Part shown: positions 37,801 through 48,300 of the stretch, piece by piece
Position numbering within the stretch: position 1 is the stretch's first letter
Layout of the letters: each line of letters begins with the position of its first letter
Assembly (NCBI RefSeq): GCF_964355755.1
Contig: NC_092680.1
Coordinates: forward strand, 6,733,001-6,797,000
Length of the DNA stretch: 64,000 nucleotides
Reading direction: 5' to 3'
Origin: Antedon mediterranea
Taxonomy: Eukaryota; Echinodermata; Crinoidea; Comatulida; Antedonidae
Made by a program: the position numbers and the translations under genes
Notes under the pieces: generated by a model
Seen by the model: only the letters and a program-made list of their open reading frames with translations
What the model was told of the DNA's origin: nothing
Database searches by the model: none

Positions 37801-40656
37801 GTTTTTTAGCAATGAACCTGGTCCAACACCAGGGCATAAGTTGCCTAGACCTGGACAACCAATAGCAGTCATCAAAGAAGAAGACAATAAAAGACCCTCA
37901 CTTAAAAGGAAGGTTATGGAAGAAGCAGGTAATTGAATTTATTATAAAAAGTGTTATAGTTTATGAATTCAGTGTGCCTAGATTTTGATTAGAGGAAGGT
38001 TATGGAAGAAGCAGGTAATTGAATTTATTATAAAAAGTGTTATTGTTTATGAATTCAGTGTGCCTAGATTTTGATTAAAGATGGAAGAGGCGATTTAATT
38101 AGATAAAAGTCTTTTTAACACATCTACTGTTCTAGAGTAAACACTAATAATCGGCTTCCATTTTGGAATTGATTGTCAAAAGCTCTGCAAAAATTGCACA
38201 TGGATTATGGCCATGAAAGCAGAGCGGTGCACTCTTCAGGTGGCCTTCCTGTTCCGCAATATTCAGGCTTACCGTTTTACATAAAGAAATTACAAAGAAG
38301 TTACAAATACTACATTTTCACAGACAATTGAAATAAAATAGAGATATATGAATATATGGATCGAGTGTATAAAATAGATGATAACAATAGTTATAACTGA
38401 TGATTCATTGAAACAGAAAGATAAAAATAAAACAGACAGACAGCAATTAACTTGTTATATTTCAAACAATTTTTTTGCTGTTAAGAACTTGAAGATATGA
38501 AATATTTGCTTCATCATTGTATCACCATTCCCTGGAGAATATAACACTCATAATATTCTTTACAAAAATGTAATTACATTTATTTGTCAATGCGGGTTGC
38601 TGATGCCTTTTGCCAATAAATAGTTTTTCTTGCGTTTGTATCCTACAGTAATGTTAGGAAAGAAATAGGTGCTGCATAGGCAGGATCATGTATAAAAATA
38701 AAACAGAAAAAGTTATTGTTTCTGCCTCAAAATAAAATATTTATTTTGCTAGTACTTTTGACCATAGGTCATCAACAGTAATGTTATCTTGATTGAAGAA
38801 AAAAAACTTACAATTTGTCTATCAAGGCCGTTTTGATGTTGTTCTGAAATGTTATAATAATAATAATAATGCATAGTGTATCACGGTGCTGAAGTCATAA
38901 CGGTAGGTGGCGCTGCGTGGTTGCTATAGCGCAACCAAAAATGCGTTCAGCCTGCCTGATTGACTCCAAGGTCACCAATGGTTTGGAATAGGCTTATTGA
39001 AGTAGTCATTTTAAAACTTAATAATTTTTTATAAAAACAAACTAAAATTTCAAAAGATTCTTCAACTACAGTTTAAGTTTAAAAAAATCAAGCTAAGATA
39101 CATAATTTTGATAGAAATACATATCTTTACTGTTTATCAACATAGTAGCGCTGAACACATTTTTTGGTTGGCTAGCAACTATGCTGCGCCCTCTATCGTT
39201 GTGACGTCACACCAGGATACTCTATATATCCAATCAATGATTGCTCATAGGCACAGTACATACATGTATAAACCATTATAAGAATTGAAACAATTTTAGA
39301 AAGCAAGTTAAAATACCATAAAAGTTTACGACAATTAAATTGGTGTATTGTTAATAGATAATGAAAAACTAGATAAAAAAGGTTAGGTTAGCTCTATGAA
39401 TGAAGTTTCTCTTGCTTGGTTTTGTTAAATTGTCTATCTTGTTCTGCTTTATCACTGACGAAAATAGATTTTTTCTAACAAATTAATAATAAAAATTTTG
39501 AAACTTGGAGCTACACTTTAAAGCAAAACAAAATTCTTTTTTTAATGTACTGTTAAATATCTTTACCACTGATGAAAAATAATTTTTTATATTTTTGTAC
39601 ATTATCATGTTTATCATCATTTTACTTACTACTGATGAAAAATCTTTTTTTAATAAATCATAGAAATGTTTAAACTTGGAGCTAAACTTAAGAGCAAAAG
39701 AAACTTTTTTTTTAAAATGTGCTGTTAAATATCTATACCGACAAAAAAAAGAATCTAACACTACTGCAAGAAAAAAATGAGTTGCTAGTAGGAAGCAAGG
39801 GCATTTAAAGGAGATTATTCTTGATAATGATAAAATTGTTTAAAGTACAAACAATTTTGTCATTCAGGTTATTGCCATGCGATCTAGATGTTACTCAGTA
39901 CTTAATAATTAAATTTACACTCAAGGAAATTAATTGATATCAGTACTTTTAAAGTACGCTGAGTCTCGTTCTGGATGGAGAAGGGATAATTATAGATTCC
40001 GGGGATAATGATAGTCTACATGTCTACCACCTGATAGACGTTAGGTCCATTGGGAGAGAAAAGCCTTGAGGATAAATGAAGGGAGGCTCAAAGCCAGGAG
40101 AGGCAGGTGTTAAAGGTCATGTTTTGTATCTTTAACAAGACCTTTGTATAGGTGAAAGTGACATATTTTAAATGAATTAATTAAATGGAATTAATATCTG
40201 TAAATAAATATCCTCAATATTTTTTAGTAACTGTTTACTTTGGTTTTCATTTGATTATCTATAATATGATTCTTTTCACTTTAAACAATATATTTTTTTT
40301 TCTAAAACAGGACATAGTTGTACAAATCAAAATGTAGAAATGTACTTTTAGTTTTAAATCTATAAAATAAATTTGCTATAACTATCATTCTACACATTGT
40401 AATACAGATTTAGTAGTGCGTGATTGTATAGGGGACATTACTAGTGTTTGGAATGGTCAATTGTTACATCCATATTCCTTGGGTAGTCAAGCCCCAACCC
40501 CCTCACCCAAACCTCTCTCCTTCCACCCCACTGCACTGAAAATAACTTTTTACATTATGACAACTATAATTTTTATCCAAGAATTATCTTTTTCTTAATT
40601 AATTATTCTCCAATTTAGGTTCAGTAGGACATATGGTTAAGAAACTTGTCTTCTGA
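28818..40656 (+). CDS. CDK7: Cyclin-dependent kinase 7 (CDK-activating kinase, TFIIH subunit)
   Basis: Ten coding exons join in frame: 28818-28889, 32763-32822, 33518-33619, 34306-34374, 35150-35260, 35854-35972, 36216-36402, 37024-37173, 37787-37928, 40619-40656. They give 349 residues (human 346). CDK7 with cyclin H and MAT1 phosphorylates CDK T-loops and the RNA polymerase II tail. Visible are the glycine loop [15 protein letters not shown], the VK of beta3 (VAVKK), the [14 protein letters not shown] helix, the catalytic HRDMKPNN across exons 5/6, [14 protein letters not shown], the activation-loop T in [29 protein letters not shown], and the C-terminal GHMVKKLVF like human GGLPKKLIF. The usual APE is CPE ([11 protein letters not shown]). 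Start: the ATG at 28818 is the first in frame before [18 protein letters not shown] follows at 40683. Confidence 0.97.
28980..29290. repeat. CCTAGG/AGGCCT-rich sequence in CDK7 intron 1
   Basis: Repeated TAGGCCTAG words like those at 10.8-11.05 kb. No other signal seen. Confidence 0.6.
29988..30226 (-). CDS. Unidentified last coding exon, minus strand, inside a TIR element
   Basis: A good acceptor (TTTTTGTTATTTCAG at 30241-30227) precedes an open stretch of 79 codons ending in TGA at 29988-29990. The product is helical and charged, with [20 protein letters not shown] and [20 protein letters not shown] as its clearest parts. A possible upstream exon starts after CTTACTTCTAG at about 31905 and reads [20 protein letters not shown]. 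The phase between the two is not solved. It may be the gene of the 29305-32484 element or a captured host exon. I do not recognise the family. Confidence 0.45.
30272..31415. mobile_element. 1.1-kb TTAA-flanked TIR element, nested
   Basis: TTAAAATGGACCTGAAATGG at the left and its complement CCATTTCAGGTCCATTTTAA at the right. The TIR extends about 35 bp. No transposase frame. TTAA ends suggest piggyBac/Kolobok-type insertion. Confidence 0.75.
31491..31775. mobile_element. Foldback of GAGACC family, second locus
   Basis: Starts ACGGGTGTCTCGAAAACAGA like the 18253-18569 element. Contains nested hairpins built on GGGTCTCTGTTTTCGAGA and its complement at 31546-31590 and 31672-31714. Confidence 0.65.
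32763..32822 (+). CDS. CDK7: CDK7 exon 2
   Basis: [20 protein letters not shown], with the ATP-binding lysine. Acceptor TTTTTTTTAAAG, donor GTATGT. Confidence 0.95.
33036..33215 (-). repeat. tRNA-derived SINE, family B, worn copy
   Basis: Shares AGTCCTTATCCGAGAAGA and the flanking order with 42190-42495; the box A end (CCGCTCG) is degraded. Confidence 0.6.
33518..33619 (+). CDS. CDK7: CDK7 exon 3
   Basis: [20 protein letters not shown] and [14 protein letters not shown], including the NRTALRE helix with its conserved Glu. Confidence 0.97.
34306..34374 (+). CDS. CDK7: CDK7 exon 4
   Basis: [20 protein letters not shown] then DLE. The donor GTAAGT is followed 12 bases later by a MITE. Confidence 0.96.
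34386..34505. mobile_element. MITE 'GCTCTGTCTACACTATC', copy 3
   Basis: Near-complete TIRs, AAGCTCTGTCTACACTATCA and GATAGTGTGGGCAGAGCTTA, 12 bases after CDK7 exon 4. Confidence 0.8.
35150..35260 (+). CDS. CDK7: CDK7 exon 5
   Basis: Encodes [20 protein letters not shown] and [11 protein letters not shown]. Ends inside the HRD motif, donor GTGAGT. Confidence 0.96.
35382..35510. mobile_element. MITE 'GCTCTGTCTACACTATC', copy 4 (left end worn)
   Basis: Interior GGACATGGTGATGTCATATC and the right TIR GATAGTGTAGACAGAACTTA are clear. Confidence 0.7.
35735..35790 (-). repeat. Dispersed repeat AGGTTTGCATGACGAA, copy 1
   Basis: The minus strand reads AAAGGTTTGCATGACGAAAT, matching 48249-48300. Possibly the end of a Penelope-like or other retroelement; the family is not certain. 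Confidence 0.35.
35854..35972 (+). CDS. CDK7: CDK7 exon 6
   Basis: [20 protein letters not shown] then [19 protein letters not shown], carrying the catalytic loop, DFG and most of the T-loop. Donor GTGTGT. Confidence 0.97.
36216..36402 (+). CDS. CDK7: CDK7 exon 7
   Basis: [20 protein letters not shown] then [20 protein letters not shown] and [15 protein letters not shown]. Cys replaces Ala in the APE motif. Confidence 0.97.
36515..36605 (-). repeat. SINE fragment with box B and a 26-bp tandem duplication
   Basis: The minus strand contains GGGTTCAATCCTGAC, a good pol III box B. GGCACTAGGTCAGGATTG is present twice. Confidence 0.45.
37024..37173 (+). CDS. CDK7: CDK7 exon 8
   Basis: [20 protein letters not shown] then [20 protein letters not shown]. 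Donor CAG|GTAAGT. Confidence 0.96.
37257..37612 (+). repeat. 5S rRNA-derived SINE (SINE3-type) in CDK7 intron 8
   Basis: Bases 37257-37373 match nearly the whole length of 5S rRNA, including CCGGTTTTCGTCAGATCACC and GCTTGGATGGGAGACC, i.e. the internal pol III promoter. A tail of about 240 bases with no 5S similarity ends in an A/T-rich stretch (TTTAATAAAATAAAATTT). Substitutions across the 5S part and the fused tail mark it as a SINE, not a 5S gene. Confidence 0.85.
37787..37928 (+). CDS. CDK7: CDK7 exon 9
   Basis: [20 protein letters not shown] then the charged C-terminal extension ([14 protein letters not shown]). Its last 22 bases plus donor are duplicated 86 bases downstream. Confidence 0.93.
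37907..38078 (+). repeat. CDK7: 86-bp tandem duplication of the CDK7 exon 9 donor region
   Basis: 37907-37992 and 37993-38078 are almost identical. The unit includes the last 22 bases of exon 9, the donor GTAATTG and 64 intron bases. Confidence 0.92.
38874..39224. mobile_element. 350-bp MITE in CDK7 intron 9
   Basis: The left end AGTGTATCACGGTGCTGAAG with GGTTGCTATAGCGCAACCAA and the right end CACACCAGGATACTCT with TTGGTTGGCTAGCAACTATG form imperfect TIRs of about 75 bp. Confidence 0.65.
39489..39770. repeat. 171-bp tandem duplication, AT-rich
   Basis: AAACTTGGAGCTA at 39501 and 39672, with matching flanks (TACTGTTAAATATCTTTACC and GTGCTGTTAAATATCTATAC). The period is a multiple of three, so the minus-strand frame stays open through both units. 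Confidence 0.6.
40619..40656 (+). CDS. CDK7: CDK7 exon 10 (last)
   Basis: Acceptor CTCCAATTTAG, then 38 bases encoding [11 protein letters not shown] and TGA. The reading matches the human GLPKKLIF terminus. Confidence 0.9.
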
Positions 40657-40682
40657 AAAAAAATGTGAAAAATCAGGCTATT

Positions 40683-40688
40683 AATAAA
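40683..40688 (+). terminator. CDK7: Polyadenylation signal AATAAA of CDK7
   Basis: Canonical hexamer 27 bases past the stop codon. Later signals may also be used. Confidence 0.5.
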
Positions 40689-40699
40689 CTGAAGTTGGA

Positions 40700-43600
40700 G
40701 CATGTGCAGTGAGATGAGAAGCTGTCCTCTCATCTGTCCAGGTGAGATGTATGGAATGCCTATGATGTCATAATGATATTGGTACTCAATGTTTTTGAAT
40801 GAATCTTTTGTACTTATTTATTTACATAACATTCAAACTGCAAGATGGCAAAGTTTACTAAACTCTTGGTACAAAACTCTGATTGTGGTGGTTTTGCTTG
40901 ATACTTGCCAACTGCAGAATGACAAGTCCTTGTACAAGGCTTATATGGTACTGGTTATGCTTTGAAACTACCACCTTGAGTGTGAAATTTGTACTGCTAA
41001 ATCATAGTATTAAAATTCATCAACCACTAAAATTGAGATTTAAAAATTCCATGATGTGGTTTTATATTATGAAGAGCTATTTGTTGTCTGAATCTGAAAT
41101 ATTACGGGTGGCGTTATAATATCCGAAAGAGCTCTAGTGGAAGCAGAAAATTAGAAGATGGTGTCAACAAAGATTGTTGTAAATTCCAAAATGAGTATTA
41201 TAAACAAACCACATAAATCATGACAATACAATACACTTTTTGCAGATTAATTTTTTTTCTAGAATGACAATTACATGAATATTTTCTTGGTAAAACTTAT
41301 TTGCACAGAGGATCAGTTTAGAATTTAGTACTATTGTGGTATTACATTCTTGTAACTTGGTAGGCGCAGAGTGCAGGCATAGTGGTACATGACCTGTAGC
41401 AGAGTTTGAAGTTTCAATCTTGCATCTGATTGGCCAATTTACAGCTGTCGTATTTTAAAAAGAACATTACATCTGTATCTAATTCGTTTTGAGTTGATTT
41501 TTGCTATCAGCTTAAATATAACATTTAAATTTCACAAGTGTTATATAGATTTGAGAATAAATAAAGAAAAATGTTGTAGCATGTGAGCATGTTGAGAAGT
41601 GTACCTTACCAAAATGGAGCACGATTTTCAAATCTCTTGTGTTATGCTTACGTCGTTGCTTTGCATCCAAGTGTACCAAGCTTTAGTATTAATTTATTGC
41701 AACACTCAAATTTCAATACATTCGTATATTATCAGCAAGACTAAAAGCGGCAGAATTTTTTCTGCAGAGCTATATACATTCAAAGATATTGTATAATTGA
41801 AATACTTTGTACATGTCATGCAATGTGATGTCAGATTTGAATCTGTCATTAAGAAGAAACCTTTAATAATATTAAATATTTTAATAGATTTGTATATGAA
41901 TCATATGTCGTCTGTTACTTCATTTTATTACATTTTTTTAGCTACACAAACACAATAAAACTGAAAGTTAAACTCTCTAATTCTAATGTAATGCCCAAAC
42001 GTCTGTCATTTCTGATATGTGTAAAAATTAATGATTTCCTTTTAGAATTAAAAAAGAAATTATAAGAATATTTAAAATATTTTAAGAAAGGGAGCTATAA
42101 TCTAAAACATATTTCGTTTTTAAATTTGTAAAAATTAGATCTGTTTATTTTTTTTGCTTTTTTTTCCCCAGAACAAATTGAAATATATATTTATACTGGG
42201 TAACCTCTTCAGTCAATGACTGGTTTCCCAGAGGGCCCAGTTGGTGATCAGTGGCTGTGATGTACTAATACACCGGGGTAACCCCCTATTTGTCTCGTAA
42301 GATGTACTAGGTTCTTTAAAGTGCACATGAGCTAGATGTGTACACTGGACCTACGGTTTATAGTCCTTATCCGAGAAGACTCGTTCTACCACCAGAACCA
42401 TGGAGCGATGAGTGAGCCTCAAACCCCTGCCGTTGTTATGGCTAGGTAATTACGGTTCCACTGTCTTAACCGCTCGGCCACTCACTCACTCATATAATAA
42501 TGTCTTATTTACATTAACTTTCACTATAGTATAGTTCGTATTTACATTTGAATTAATGCTTTAATTTTTCTTCACCCTTTTATTTTATTTGGTTGCTTTT
42601 TACATTTCAAATGCTAAGAAGAAGTATACCGTATTCTTGCTTTGTATTTTTAGAGATTTTTGCAAGATAACATCCACAATTTTCAAGTTATCATCCTAAA
42701 GACATTTGATTTGTTGATGACAACACAAAAGCTTTATTAAATCTTGAGTAAATCAATCCTAAAATCTTTGTTGCTCTTTGTATTTTGCCAAGTAGTTTCC
42801 TCAGTTTTATTTTTTCAGCAATTGGTTTCAGGAAAAGCTAACGAATCATGATGCATTGATTCTGCTAGGAATTTTTTAGAATCTTTGATAAATGAGTAGC
42901 CATTGTATATATTCAAGTCATGAATACCAAGCTAATGTTTTCTTTACTGTATACATTGTTAAATCTAATGTAGTGATATGTCGCCAGTGTCATTTGTGGA
43001 TGTCTATATTGTGATGTATTATTAACAATTAAACGTTAGCTAGCTAAAGGAAAACAAGTCTTCTAGATGTTGTCAAAAAATGTTCTTCGTGAAGAAATAA
43101 GTACCAAACCCATTTTATTCTCCAAAGATCTGAAAACCATTGAATTAAATCGGTTATTTTAAATGATATAATGAAATATCAATCATATTGTGAAAATTTA
43201 TGTTCATATCCTTGCAAATAAGCTTGTTCAGAACAATTTTTTTTGGACATATATGTAGACACATCCACACCCAGATCTGTTAGCAATTCCTACATACAAG
43301 TCCATGTGTTATGTATGAAGTAATTACCTCCCTAACAATTTCTCTTTTTCTAGTAAGCAAGTCTGCAATGCATGTACACATTGAAATGATTTAAAACCAA
43401 TGCTAATTTAATTTGATATAGAGTATTAATTTAATAATAATTTAATGTTTACATATTTAATAATTTGGTTCTCCTTCTTGGTGAATATTAAACATCCACA
43501 CATCCTATTTCGCATTTACAACATGAATCATAATTCCTGCTTTAGACATGTAATTTTTGATTCTGGAAGTCATAGTTTATGTTCAATTACTCTGGAGAAA

Positions 43601-44540
43601 AATTCAGGGTCATACACGAGTATTTTAATGTGAAGTCGTGCATTCATCTGGGAATACAGTATATGCCTATCCCGGACAGTAGTCACCAGTATGGTTGGTC
43701 TGGTTTCAACCTGACCACTTTTTGAAAGGGCACATTGATTATGCTGCTAGAGATTAATTGATACATTTTTTCAATTTCTATTTAAGAATATCGTTGGCAG
43801 CTGAAAAATGTTAGTAATATTTAATTGCTGTTTTGAAGGGAGGGAGTGAAAGGGTTGTGGGGTGGGAGGGGTTTTTATTGTAATGAATCTCGCAACCACA
43901 CCACTTTAAGTTGTGTGGTGGCTATGTCTCTGATAATGTTTACATTCTGTGTGTCCACAAGGCATTTGCTGAAAATCATACCATACATGGAAATTCAGGA
44001 AAGGCGAGCTTCAATACACTATTGTTGTGAAACTACGTTAGGATCGCTTGGAATGAATTAATCATGGTGGTATACGTGCAAGGGTTTGAAGGATGACCAA
44101 AAGCCATGCATTCAGCCGTGAAAGGGTCAAAACTCTATGAAAATTGTGAAATGTAACAATTGGAACGTTTGATGAAAATGATTTAAAAAAAATTTTTTTT
44201 ACCCAAAAGCAAAGAATCTAAAGCACTCTATTAAATATATATTTTTCTGGAAATAAATAGTTTTGTTAACAGATAAAATGTTGCCTCTCTGTTTAACTTT
44301 TAATGATGATGATGAGTTCAGTATTTAACCAATCTGTTGTCGATATCACCCTTGATAGACTTGGTGTCGACACATGCAATTGTGTTCCTGTTGTATATGA
44401 CAGTGACAGACAACTGTTGCTTATTTGGGTGCATTTTTGTGGCCTAAGGGTAGTGAAGCCAACTTTGTTATTATTTAAAAGAATGAATAGTAGGCAGTGT
44501 TGTCAGTTTTAATGATCTGAAGAAAAAAAATACACAATAA
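40700..44540. other. Intergenic, no gene seen
   Basis: Long AT-rich stretch. Besides the SINE at 42190-42495, a short phrase (GGTTTCAACCTGACCACTTTT) at 43706 recurs at 46795, indicating worn dispersed repeats. Confidence 0.5.
42190..42495 (-). repeat. tRNA-derived SINE, family B, best copy
   Basis: The minus strand begins GAGTGAGTGAGTGGCCGAGC then GGTTAAGACAGTGG (Ser/Leu-tRNA-like box A) and has a box-B-like GGGGTTTGAGGCTCACTC about 55 bases on. A body of about 200 bases follows, with GAACCTAGTACATCTTACGA and GGGGGTTACCCCGGTG. Confidence 0.8.
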
Positions 44541-44552
44541 AAAAAGGGAACT

Positions 44553-45460
44553 TTATCTCATTGATCTCAGTAGAACACTTAATTTGGGACACCCCTATGC
44601 AGGGGACACCACTATTTAATGAGGTTTTATTATCCCTATTCAGAGGACACCCTTATTAAGAAGAGGGTTTGTTTCTGGCTCCCTAAGGTGTCCTCTTAGT
44701 AAGGGTAGCCAACATTTTCCGTGGACATCTTTTATAAAGTAGACACCTTGTAGGGGTTAGCCAACCTTAGTCGTTAGACACCCTTATTAATGAGATTTAT
44801 TGAGTCCCAAAAGTGTCCCCTTAGTAGGAGTTAGGATGAAATGCAATGGTAATTTAAATAATGTAAAATACTTACATAAAAAGAAATGATACAGAAAGTA
44901 GAAATCATATTTTTGAGTGACAGGATATGTATATTAATTTACTATCACAGGAATTCATCTTATAAACATATGCCACCATGGGACATTAAAGTTATCGAGA
45001 AGGCCTGGCATTTTAATTTAAACATTCCTTATTTATAATTCTATTAACTGTTTATTAATAATAATGAGATGGAAATTATCTCATATGTCATTACATACAT
45101 ACATGTCATTTCATATCAGTAAAAATACTTTCTGTTTACAAATAAATGTTTAAAAAACATGCAAATAGACGGTATAGTGTTTAAAGCTCTGCATATACTA
45201 TCAAACTTAATGTGATGTGCTCATGGACATGATGATGTCATATCATTACCATATTTGGGGATATCACTACCATATTTGGGTACATCACACATCAAACTAG
45301 TTTAATAGTGTAGACAGAGCTTTACTTTATGATTAGAGTCAATCAAAGTGTCCCCTAATTAGGGGTGTCCCCTGAACAAAGGTCTCCCAAGGAAGCCTTA
45401 CTACTACTGTAAAGTGTCTCTGTACTATGATACCTAAAGTAGGAACACATTAATGAGATA
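44553..45460. mobile_element. Possible TIR element built of GACACC words, interrupted by a MITE
   Basis: TTATCTCATT at the left end and AATGAGATAA at the right. The interior repeats GTGTCCCCTTAGTA and GACACCCTTATTAA in both orientations. The MITE at 45183-45325 sits inside it. Confidence 0.45.
45183..45325. mobile_element. MITE 'GCTCTGTCTACACTATC', copy 5
   Basis: AAGCTCTGCATATACTATCA to AATAGTGTAGACAGAGCTTT. Confidence 0.75.
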
Positions 45461-45476
45461 ATGAAATACAGACCAG

Positions 45477-46440
45477 TTTAATTATCCTGTGTTGATTATT
45501 ACCAACCATTGCTGATCTATAGTGACAGTAGTGTGAACTTTCTGTGAGGGGTTAACCAAACCAGAAGACAACGTAACAAACCATTAGCCCTGGTGAAGGA
45601 ACACTGTTTTCCTAAAGCTTGAATGTTCTTTCCGACTGTTTTACTTATGTATTTTGTTTAGCTTATTTTATGTATATCTCTATTGAGATCTAGCCACTGA
45701 TACCCACAGCATTGTCTCATTTTTTTTGTTAGTAGTTTGCCTTTGAAATGATTTAGAGTACCGGTAGATATATTTATTCTTTCTTTATACTGTTACAAAC
45801 AGTAGCCCAGATCAATGATAGCACGTTGCCCTCAAATCAATCAACACATCAAACATGCAATATTAATGATATGACCCTAATTTAATTAGTGTACATCGTT
45901 TGTTAACAATTCACAGTTTCAAATTATTTTAATTTCATTATTAATACACCATAAACAAAATATCATTTAATTAATGAATCAAAATATATTGAATATTGCA
46001 TAAAAAGAAATAGCAGTACAAACAAATAATATAAAATACTGTAGTAAAATCATACGTTACATTTTTAAAAGATAACAGACACTTGATTGTTCAATGTGAT
46101 TGGTTATACTAATGCCAACTATTTTGTACAAATACCAGAGGAACGTAATTAAACAGTGAAGCCCAAATCCCTTTCAAATTATCCTGTGTTAATTAAAAGC
46201 TAACAATAATTTATTTATTTTGACAGTGGTGTGAACTCCTTACCTTCGTGTGGTTACCTAATTTGAGATAAGAGTTGCGCTGGGTTCAAATGGGAGGTGG
46301 ACTGAGGGTTGAAAGGCTAAATTGTAACTGTCATCACAAGCGTTGTTTAGTATTACTTTAACTTAAAAAACCTAGGAATACATAATTAAATCATAAACCC
46401 AGTTCCCTTTTAAATTATACTGTGTAAAGAAATCAGATCA
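45477..46440 (+). repeat. Three spaced direct repeats of a TTATCCTGTGTTAATTA phrase
   Basis: The phrase followed by GACAGTGGTGTGAACTCCTT occurs at about 45477 and 46175, with a shorter copy at about 46410. No coding signal. Confidence 0.4.
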
Positions 46441-46659
46441 TGGCCATTATCATTATAAAGGCTGTTTATGCTTTAGTCTACTTTTACAAACTTCTGTTTA
46501 AAAACCCTGAGTTTGCCACTCTATGGAGAAGTTCTTTAAAACTATCCCGGTGTCTGTGGAGACTGTCACAGTGTCCTGCAGGACCACATAGTACAAAAAC
46601 TTTCATATAGCTGACTCCCCAAACAGTTTTTCAAGAAGGTGCTTGGCCTAACTTTTGCA

Positions 46660-46755
46660 CTACCCTTCTGATCTACCCTTCTGCACTACCCTTCTGCTCT
46701 ACCCTTCTGTACTACCCTTCTGCTCTACCCTTCTGTTCTACCCTTCTGTACTACC
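46660..46755 (+). repeat. 13-bp minisatellite, about 7 copies
   Basis: Unit CTACCCTTCTGNN with two variable bases at the end. Confidence 0.9.
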
Positions 46756-47227
46756 CTCCAGCAGCCAGGGCCATAGCCACCAGTACAGTTGGTAAGGTTT
46801 CAACCTGACCACTTTTTCACCTTCGACAACCCAGTGGCTTGAACAGAGATTGATCACTGTCTGCTGTTGGAGTTTGTTTAATTTAGATACTAACAGCTAC
46901 ATTTTTACTTTTTTTCACCTTTTTCTTTCTAAATAAGTGGTATTATTCAAAATCATATGTGTGGTCTTTGTAAGAAAAAAATAGTAAAATCTTCGACCAC
47001 TTCTGACATTATTTTGCGTTACATACAAAATGGTGTTCCAACAAAATTGATAGATTTTTTAACCATTATTTTGACAATGCCATGTATATTTAAACGGTTT
47101 AGAAATGCTGCATGTAATTTATTCACATCCCATTGGTTATTATATTAGTAAATAATTGGTATGTCGTTATGATATCCTGAAAATTATCTTTGATTTATTT
47201 ATTATTTGAGGCTTTATTTGATATATT

Positions 47228-47370
47228 TTAAGCTCTATCCATACAAACTAGTTTGACAAAAAATATGTAATGTGCCCAAATATGGTGGCGATATTATGTC
47301 ATCGTGTCCACATATAGGAACATTTATATTTTTTTGTCACATAAAGTTTTATAATGTAGACAGAGCTTTA
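47228..47370. mobile_element. MITE 'GCTCTGTCTACACTATC', copy 6
   Basis: TTTTAAGCTCTATCCATACA to TAATGTAGACAGAGCTTTAA, in the opposite internal orientation to copies 3-5. Confidence 0.7.
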
Positions 47371-48248
47371 AAGACTACTTTTTCATAGGCATATACTTAA
47401 TACATCTAATTAGATATTTGTTCAACTACAATACAAAACTTCAATCTCCACATGTTTGTATCAGTGTGTATTGAAAGTGACTACATTAACATTAAAATTT
47501 CTTATCTTTTTTTTTAAACTAAAAGGTTGAATGCACCACTTTCCTGTGTGCTACCAATATAAAAGGTAAATGTCACAACAATTTGTATCAGTAATATTTA
47601 CACAAACCATAAGGAACTAAATGTACAAATGTGAGTACTCCCTCTATAGTTTAATAAGCATGAACTTTAAAACTATTTACTTGACCCATGTAATAAGTAT
47701 ATTCAAACTTGATATTAAGTACAGTTGTAAATTGACAACAAAACACATTTTAGCAAAATTATGTATTATATTATTGTACTTTATTTATTAAAAAAAAAAC
47801 ATTCACATTTGAAGAAAGACATAGCAAGTTGTGTTAACCTTTACATGCAAGAAAAAAGTTTCAGCGGAAGAAGAAAAAAATATATATATTTTGTTTAAAA
47901 TGAAAAGTAGGATTTCAGGCTGATTCTCTGTAAAATAATCTTTAAGGAAATTATTTTCCTAGTCTGTGTGATAGGATAAGTTATAGGTAAACGCCCACGT
48001 ATCATGCCATTAGGAAGTGAACAGTTAATCAGAACTAAGTACAATTGCTTTCAATATTATTTTCTTATTCATTTTGGAAACATGCCGCAATTTTTAAAGT
48101 AGTTTATATCAGCTGCTGCTTTTACAGATTTTTTCAAGAGTTTTTTAAGTCCTTCACCGAAGTGTTTAAGGTGATGTTACCAAATTATTATTACTCCCTC
48201 TCTTTTGGTCTAACATTCGTATTGATATTCATAGAAAAATTTGTTTGA

Positions 48249-48300
48249 AGGTTTGCATGACGAAGTCTATTGAGCGAAACGTTGAGAAAATCAACATTTC
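48249..48300 (+). repeat. Dispersed repeat AGGTTTGCATGACGAA, copy 2
   Basis: GGTTTGCATGACGAAGTCTA then TTGAGCGAAACGTTGAG. The GACGAA...CGAAAC spacing recalls the 3' parts of Penelope-like elements, but the evidence is thin. Confidence 0.35.

Noticed and set aside
39483-39761. 92-codon minus-strand frame with internal repeats
   Set aside because: It comes from a 171-bp AT-rich duplication whose period happens to be a multiple of three; composition is Phe/Lys/Ser only.
42400-42495. Functional tRNA-Ser or tRNA-Leu gene
   Set aside because: Only the promoter boxes are preserved; stems do not pair well and the sequence continues into a SINE body found elsewhere.
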